From: Ruminococcaceae bacterium UBA5579
GTDB taxonomy: Bacteria; Bacillota; Clostridia; Oscillospirales; Ruminococcaceae
Assembly (NCBI GenBank): GCA_002425305.1
Contig: DILZ01000085.1
Location: 31,854 to 54,292 of the forward strand
Length of the DNA: 22,439 nucleotides
Reading direction: 5' to 3'
Positions 19,757 to 22,439 of this stretch are shown piece after piece; position 1 is the first letter of the stretch, and every line of letters starts with the position of its first letter. The notes beneath the pieces are model-generated. The model was not told where the DNA came from and made no database searches. It saw only the letters and a program-made list of their open reading frames with translations. The translations under genes and the position numbers were made by a program.

Positions 19757-19781
19757 TTCAAATCCCTCTTTCTCCGCCAAT
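19757..19781 (+). repeat. Right attachment site (attR), 25-bp direct repeat
   Basis: Perfect copy of 10087-10111. Sequence beyond 19781 is chromosome that originally followed tRNA-Ser. Confidence 0.93.
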
Positions 19782-19811
19782 GCGGCTTAGACCGCACAAC
19801 ACACAAAGAAC

Positions 19812-19840
19812 AAAGCCGTAAGGGTAAGCCTTACGGCTTT
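19812..19840. terminator. Intrinsic terminator, probably the original tRNA-Ser terminator
   Basis: AAAGCCGTAAGG (19812-19823), 5-nt loop, CCTTACGGCTTT (19829-19840), then GATTT. It lies ~30 bp after attR, so before the insertion it would have ended the tRNA transcript. Confidence 0.75.
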
Positions 19841-19842
19841 GA

Positions 19843-19923
19843 TTTAACGCTTATGCCGGATATGTGGACGAGCATAGCGATGTTGCAAAGACCGAAAGTA
19901 ATAAATCGGACGAACAAGATTAA
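19843..19923 (+). pseudogene. Possible C-terminal remnant of a tyrosine integrase
   Basis: The short frame reads LNAYAGYVDEHSDVAKTE... and stops at 19921-19923. LNAYAGYV looks like the nucleophile-Tyr ending of tyrosine recombinases. There is a stop just upstream and no start, so it would be only a scrap. Weak evidence, resting on about eight residues and the integration-hotspot context. Confidence 0.2.
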
Positions 19924-19959
19924 AAAAGATTGTACTGTTTTTGATTTTTGGAGACTATT

Positions 19960-20433
19960 ATGGGATTTATGAATTCGTACAAAAGGCTTGATAATCTATG
20001 CCGAGATATGAACGGCATAGGCGTTACAGGCTATATTGAAGACATGGAACATACTGCAAACGGAGAAAAATATGTGCCCGGATGGAAAAAAGATTATTTG
20101 CAGCTCAAACACTATCGATACATTCGAAATCAAATCGCTCACGAAAATTATGCAGACGAAGATAATATGTGTTCCGATGAAGATGCAGTTTGGATCGAAA
20201 ACTTTTATAAGCGTATTATGGTTCAAAGCGATCCTCTTGCTCTTCATTATAAAGCTACAAAGCCACGCCCTGCCAACAAAATCTCCGCACCAAATATTCA
20301 AAGCAATCAATATATACCAAGTAATTCCAATACATACAAACACATACGAAAAAATAACGGATTAGCCGTGGTGATTCTGTTGGCTATTGCTATTGCTGTT
20401 GCTGTGCTTGTCCTATTCATCTTGTTTTCTTGA
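19960..20433 (+). CDS. Tail-anchored protein with HEPN-like RX4H motif
   Basis: A 157-residue protein. The N-terminal ~95 residues are helical and contain YIRNQIAHENY, in which Arg56-Asn57-x3-His61 fits the RX4-6H motif of HEPN-domain ribonucleases; the short size and helices before and after also fit HEPN. A polar linker (KPRPANKISAPNIQSNQ...) leads to a single C-terminal membrane helix (residues ~135-156, GLAVVILLAIAIAVAVL) with almost nothing after it, so it is a tail-anchored cytosolic domain. I do not know a specific family name. ATG 19960 has GGAG 6 nt upstream. The gene is more AT-rich than the flanking chromosome and sits just beyond attR, so it may be acquired. No antitoxin partner (MNT-type or other) is seen beside it. 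Confidence 0.7.
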   Translation: MGFMNSYKRLDNLCRDMNGIGVTGYIEDMEHTANGEKYVPGWKKDYLQLKHYRYIRNQIAHENYADEDNMCSDEDAVWIENFYKRIMVQSDPLALHYKATKPRPANKISAPNIQSNQYIPSNSNTYKHIRKNNGLAVVILLAIAIAVAVLVLFILFS

Positions 20434-20706
20434 TTGGCTTCTTTTACATTGGTGCTTCTCTTTTTATCTCACTTTGCATCGCTGTTTTCTAAACTTCCGC
20501 ATCAAGTCCTTAAAATGTATATGCAGACGTATCGAAGCGGTCATAACAAGAACGAATCAAAATCGTTTGTACCGTAGGCTTGAATCCCACCGCCCCACCG
20601 GTAATTGCGTTCGTCTGCGCCCTGCGGGCTTTACCTCAGCCCTTTAACAGGCGCCGCTCCCGTTTGTTGAGTGATCGTTTTAGATCCGCTTTGGTCACGA
20701 TAACAA
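20434..20706. other. Non-coding stretch with a tRNA-3'-end-like fragment
   Basis: No open frame with a ribosome site. At 20580-20599 the sequence TTGAATCCCACCGCCCCACC resembles the T-loop to CCA end of a tRNA, but no matching 5' part is present upstream. It may be a leftover attachment site. The remainder shows nothing I can name. Confidence 0.35.
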
Positions 20707-20739
20707 AAAGCCGTTTGTGAACGCATCACAAACGGCTTT
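20707..20739. terminator. Bidirectional intrinsic terminator after the chemoreceptor gene
   Basis: A perfect 14-bp stem, AAAGCCGTTTGTGA (20707-20720) with TCACAAACGGCTTT (20726-20739), followed by GTTTTAT on plus and TTGTTA (in an overall TTTTTGTTA) on minus. Confidence 0.88.
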
Positions 20740-20822
20740 GTTTTATCTGAAAACTGTTATTGAGCACTAAAGAACTTCCGTACAATTAAGTTCAAGCGGA
20801 TAAGAGGGTCAAATCCAACCTA

Positions 20823-22439
20823 TCAGCTCTCAAGCTTGAACTTGCCGATAAGCTCCTTCAGAACCTCTGCCTGTTCGGAGAGCTCATCAGATGCCGCAGA
20901 GCTTTCCTGCGCGTTCTCGGAGTTGGACTGAACGACGCTGGAGATACCGGATATGCCGTTGTTGATCTCAACGACCATATCCGCTTGTTTGCCGCCCGAT
21001 TCGGCGATATCGTCAACGATTTTCTTAATCTGATGAGTATACTCTTCAAGCGCTTTCATAGACGACGCTGTTTGAGTTGTTATTTCCGTACCGTTGTTGA
21101 CCGCCGCTATGGAGCTTTCAATCAGCTGCGTCGTATCCTTTACCGCTTCTGCGGACTTGGACGCGAGCTTGCGCACCTCATCGGCAACGACCGCAAACCG
21201 TTTGCCCGCCGTTCCCGCTCTGGCAGCCTCAATAGCCGCGTTCAGCGCGAGAATATTTGTCTGGAACGCTATATCCTCGATAGACTGGATTATCCTGCCT
21301 ATCTTGTCGGAACACTCCTTGGTCTCGTTCATTGCGGCGATGAGCTCGTTCATCTTTTCGGTAGCGTGAGCCATTTCTTCGCCTGCTTCGTTGGTCTTAG
21401 CCATCGCGTCCTTAGCAGCGGAGGCGTTGTTGTTTATCTGTACCGTCACCTCCTGGATAGTAGCGGCAAGCTCTTCAACGGACGACGCCTGCTCGGTAGT
21501 ACCCTGAGAAAGTGCCTGCGCACCTGAGGATACCTGATTTGCTTCGCTGAGTACAGAATCGGAGATGTCGTTGATGTTCGACAACGCCTTATTGATCCTG
21601 CCTCTGAAATTACGGATAGAGGTTATCAGCTTGAAATAGTCGCCCTTATAGATATTCGCATCGGCGGACATGGTGGTAAGGTCGCCCTGCTCCATGCCTC
21701 TTAATATCTGACCGAGGTCGGCGATTATCTCGTTATTGTTCTTGCACAGCACTCTCATGCTTTCGGCAAGCTGACCTATCTCATCGTTCATATCGTATTT
21801 TATATCGACATCGAAGTTGCCCTCGGACATCTCGTTTATAACGCCTACGATATCACGCAGCGGGTTCAGTCTTATAGTGAATTTTATCTTGAAGAATATA
21901 GTGCCTAATATCACGGCTGCGATACCTACGCCGATTATCATGAGATTGGTGGTGAGCGGCTCGGCATTTACCTCGTCGTACCGTGCTGCATATACCAGCT
22001 TCCAGCCGGTCTTACCAAGCTCAACGATGGGGTAGAAGCGGCTTACGCCGTCGGGACCTGTGCCCTCTAATATATTTTCGTCGGAATATTTTTCGTCAGG
22101 CGAATAAAAAGGCAGCACATCGCTGAGTGCGGCGACTATCTCCTTGCCGCCTTCGAGGTGGTGCGAATTTACCTCGTGGCGTGAATCGACTACCACATTG
22201 CCCGATGCATCGGCAAGTATTGCATATCCGTCATCGTCGGCACGCATATCCTTTGCGAGATTAAGAAGCTCGGTGATGTCTATATCAAGCCCCGCACAGC
22301 CTATCATTGTGCCTGCGTTGTTCTTTATCGGAGTTGCTACGGTTATTACTATCTTTCCGGTGAACGCGTCTATGTACGGGTCGGTGATTATCGTCTTGTT
22401 AGCCGCTTTTGCCGATTTGTACCAGCCGCGCTGCTCGGG
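20823..22439 (-). CDS. Methyl-accepting chemotaxis protein with dCache sensor (5' end outside window)
   Basis: The frame stays open to the window edge; 538 C-terminal residues are visible. The fragment begins in the distal part of an extracellular Cache domain ([21 protein letters not shown], typical of dCache_1, which often binds amino acids), followed by a membrane helix at about residues 165-184 ([18 protein letters not shown]), a HAMP domain (~190-240) and a long cytoplasmic coiled coil. The conserved hairpin tip ([20 protein letters not shown]) binds CheA/CheW; the usual E-AGKGF is TAGKRF here, a small deviation. There is no CheR-tethering pentapeptide at the end (LIGKFKLES). With CheX and FapA in the window it supports a motile host. 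The ligand cannot be named. Confidence 0.95.
   Translation of the reverse strand, partial: PEQRGWYKSAKAANKTIITDPYIDAFTGKIVITVATPIKNNAGTMIGCAGLDIDITELLNLAKDMRADDDGYAILADASGNVVVDSRHEVNSHHLEGGKEIVAALSDVLPFYSPDEKYSDENILEGTGPDGVSRFYPIVELGKTGWKLVYAARYDEVNAEPLTTNLMIIGVGIAAVILGTIFFKIKFTIRLNPLRDIVGVINEMSEGNFDVDIKYDMNDEIGQLAESMRVLCKNNNEIIADLGQILRGMEQGDLTTMSADANIYKGDYFKLITSIRNFRGRINKALSNINDISDSVLSEANQVSSGAQALSQGTTEQASSVEELAATIQEVTVQINNNASAAKDAMAKTNEAGEEMAHATEKMNELIAAMNETKECSDKIGRIIQSIEDIAFQTNILALNAAIEAARAGTAGKRFAVVADEVRKLASKSAEAVKDTTQLIESSIAAVNNGTEITTQTASSMKALEEYTHQIKKIVDDIAESGGKQADMVVEINNGISGISSVVQSNSENAQESSAASDELSEQAEVLKELIGKFKLES

Larger units (their letters stand above)
10087..19781. mobile_element. 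Integrative mobilizable element in tRNA-Ser(GCU), ~9.7 kb
   Basis: Bounded by the 25-bp att repeats. It encodes a tyrosine integrase, XRE regulator, HTH/excisionase-like protein, P4-type primase-helicase, sigma-region-4-like protein, MobC, a MobP-type relaxase, a TnpW-like protein, DUF3991/TOPRIM protein and VapBC, plus an oriT-like region and two repeat RNAs. The core operon runs on the minus strand from 16729 down to 11510; integrase and VapBC run on plus. No VirD4-type coupling protein, VirB4 or other mating-pair genes are present, so transfer would need a co-resident conjugative element. Confidence 0.9.

Overview
The window reads as chromosome of a motile, Gram-positive gut-type Clostridia (Bacillota; Ruminococcaceae/Oscillospiraceae-like is my best guess). 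The reasons are strong AGGAGG ribosome sites, TTGACA-17-TATAAT promoters, a flagellar/chemotaxis flavour (CheX, FapA/DUF342, a dCache chemoreceptor) and a mobile element of the TnpW/MobC/tyrosine-integrase kind common in those hosts. This assignment is inference; no 16S or species marker is present.

Layout. 1-1924 (+): end of a signalling operon: the HPt-bearing C-terminus of a phosphorelay protein, a single-domain receiver, a CheX-type aspartyl-phosphatase and a second receiver, closed by a bidirectional terminator. 2035-6282 (-): a compact acyl/aminoacyl assembly operon transcribed as membrane-anchored alpha/beta-hydrolase, stand-alone condensation-domain protein, stand-alone acyl carrier protein and ANL adenylate-forming ligase. 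A TetR-family regulator (6584-7207, +) diverges from it, and promoter-like boxes and palindromes fill the gap. 7291-9762 (-): a FapA/DUF342 protein and MetA with the Glu111 expected of an acetyl-CoA user. 10020-10109 (+): tRNA-Ser(GCU).

10087-19781 is an integrative mobilizable element of about 9.7 kb inserted at the 3' end of tRNA-Ser, bounded by a perfect 25-bp direct repeat. It carries a tyrosine integrase, an XRE regulator, an HTH/excisionase-like protein, a P4-type primase-helicase, an oriT-like region, a sigma-region-4-like protein, MobC, a MobP-type relaxase, a TnpW-like protein, a DUF3991/TOPRIM protein and VapBC. No coupling protein or type IV secretion genes are present, so it would need a helper element. 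Both ends carry short direct repeats and a ~145-bp inverted copy of a GTGTCCGA-rich region, probably integrase/accessory-factor arm sites.

The most unusual part is 10483-11569. Two related small RNAs are predicted on the minus strand. Each has a perfect TTGACA-17-TATAAT promoter, three tandem 34- or 36-nt units and a strong intrinsic terminator. The upstream one is followed by a gene for a 146-aa protein that may be a BECR-type nuclease. This promoter / tandem-repeat RNA / terminator / small-protein order is the architecture of type III toxin-antitoxin loci, but the protein does not look like ToxN, CptN or TenpN to me, and the second RNA has no toxin gene. It is the best candidate here for an undescribed system.

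19782-22439 is chromosome again: a terminator, a possible integrase remnant, a tail-anchored protein with a HEPN-like RX4H motif, a non-coding stretch and the 3' part of a methyl-accepting chemotaxis protein.
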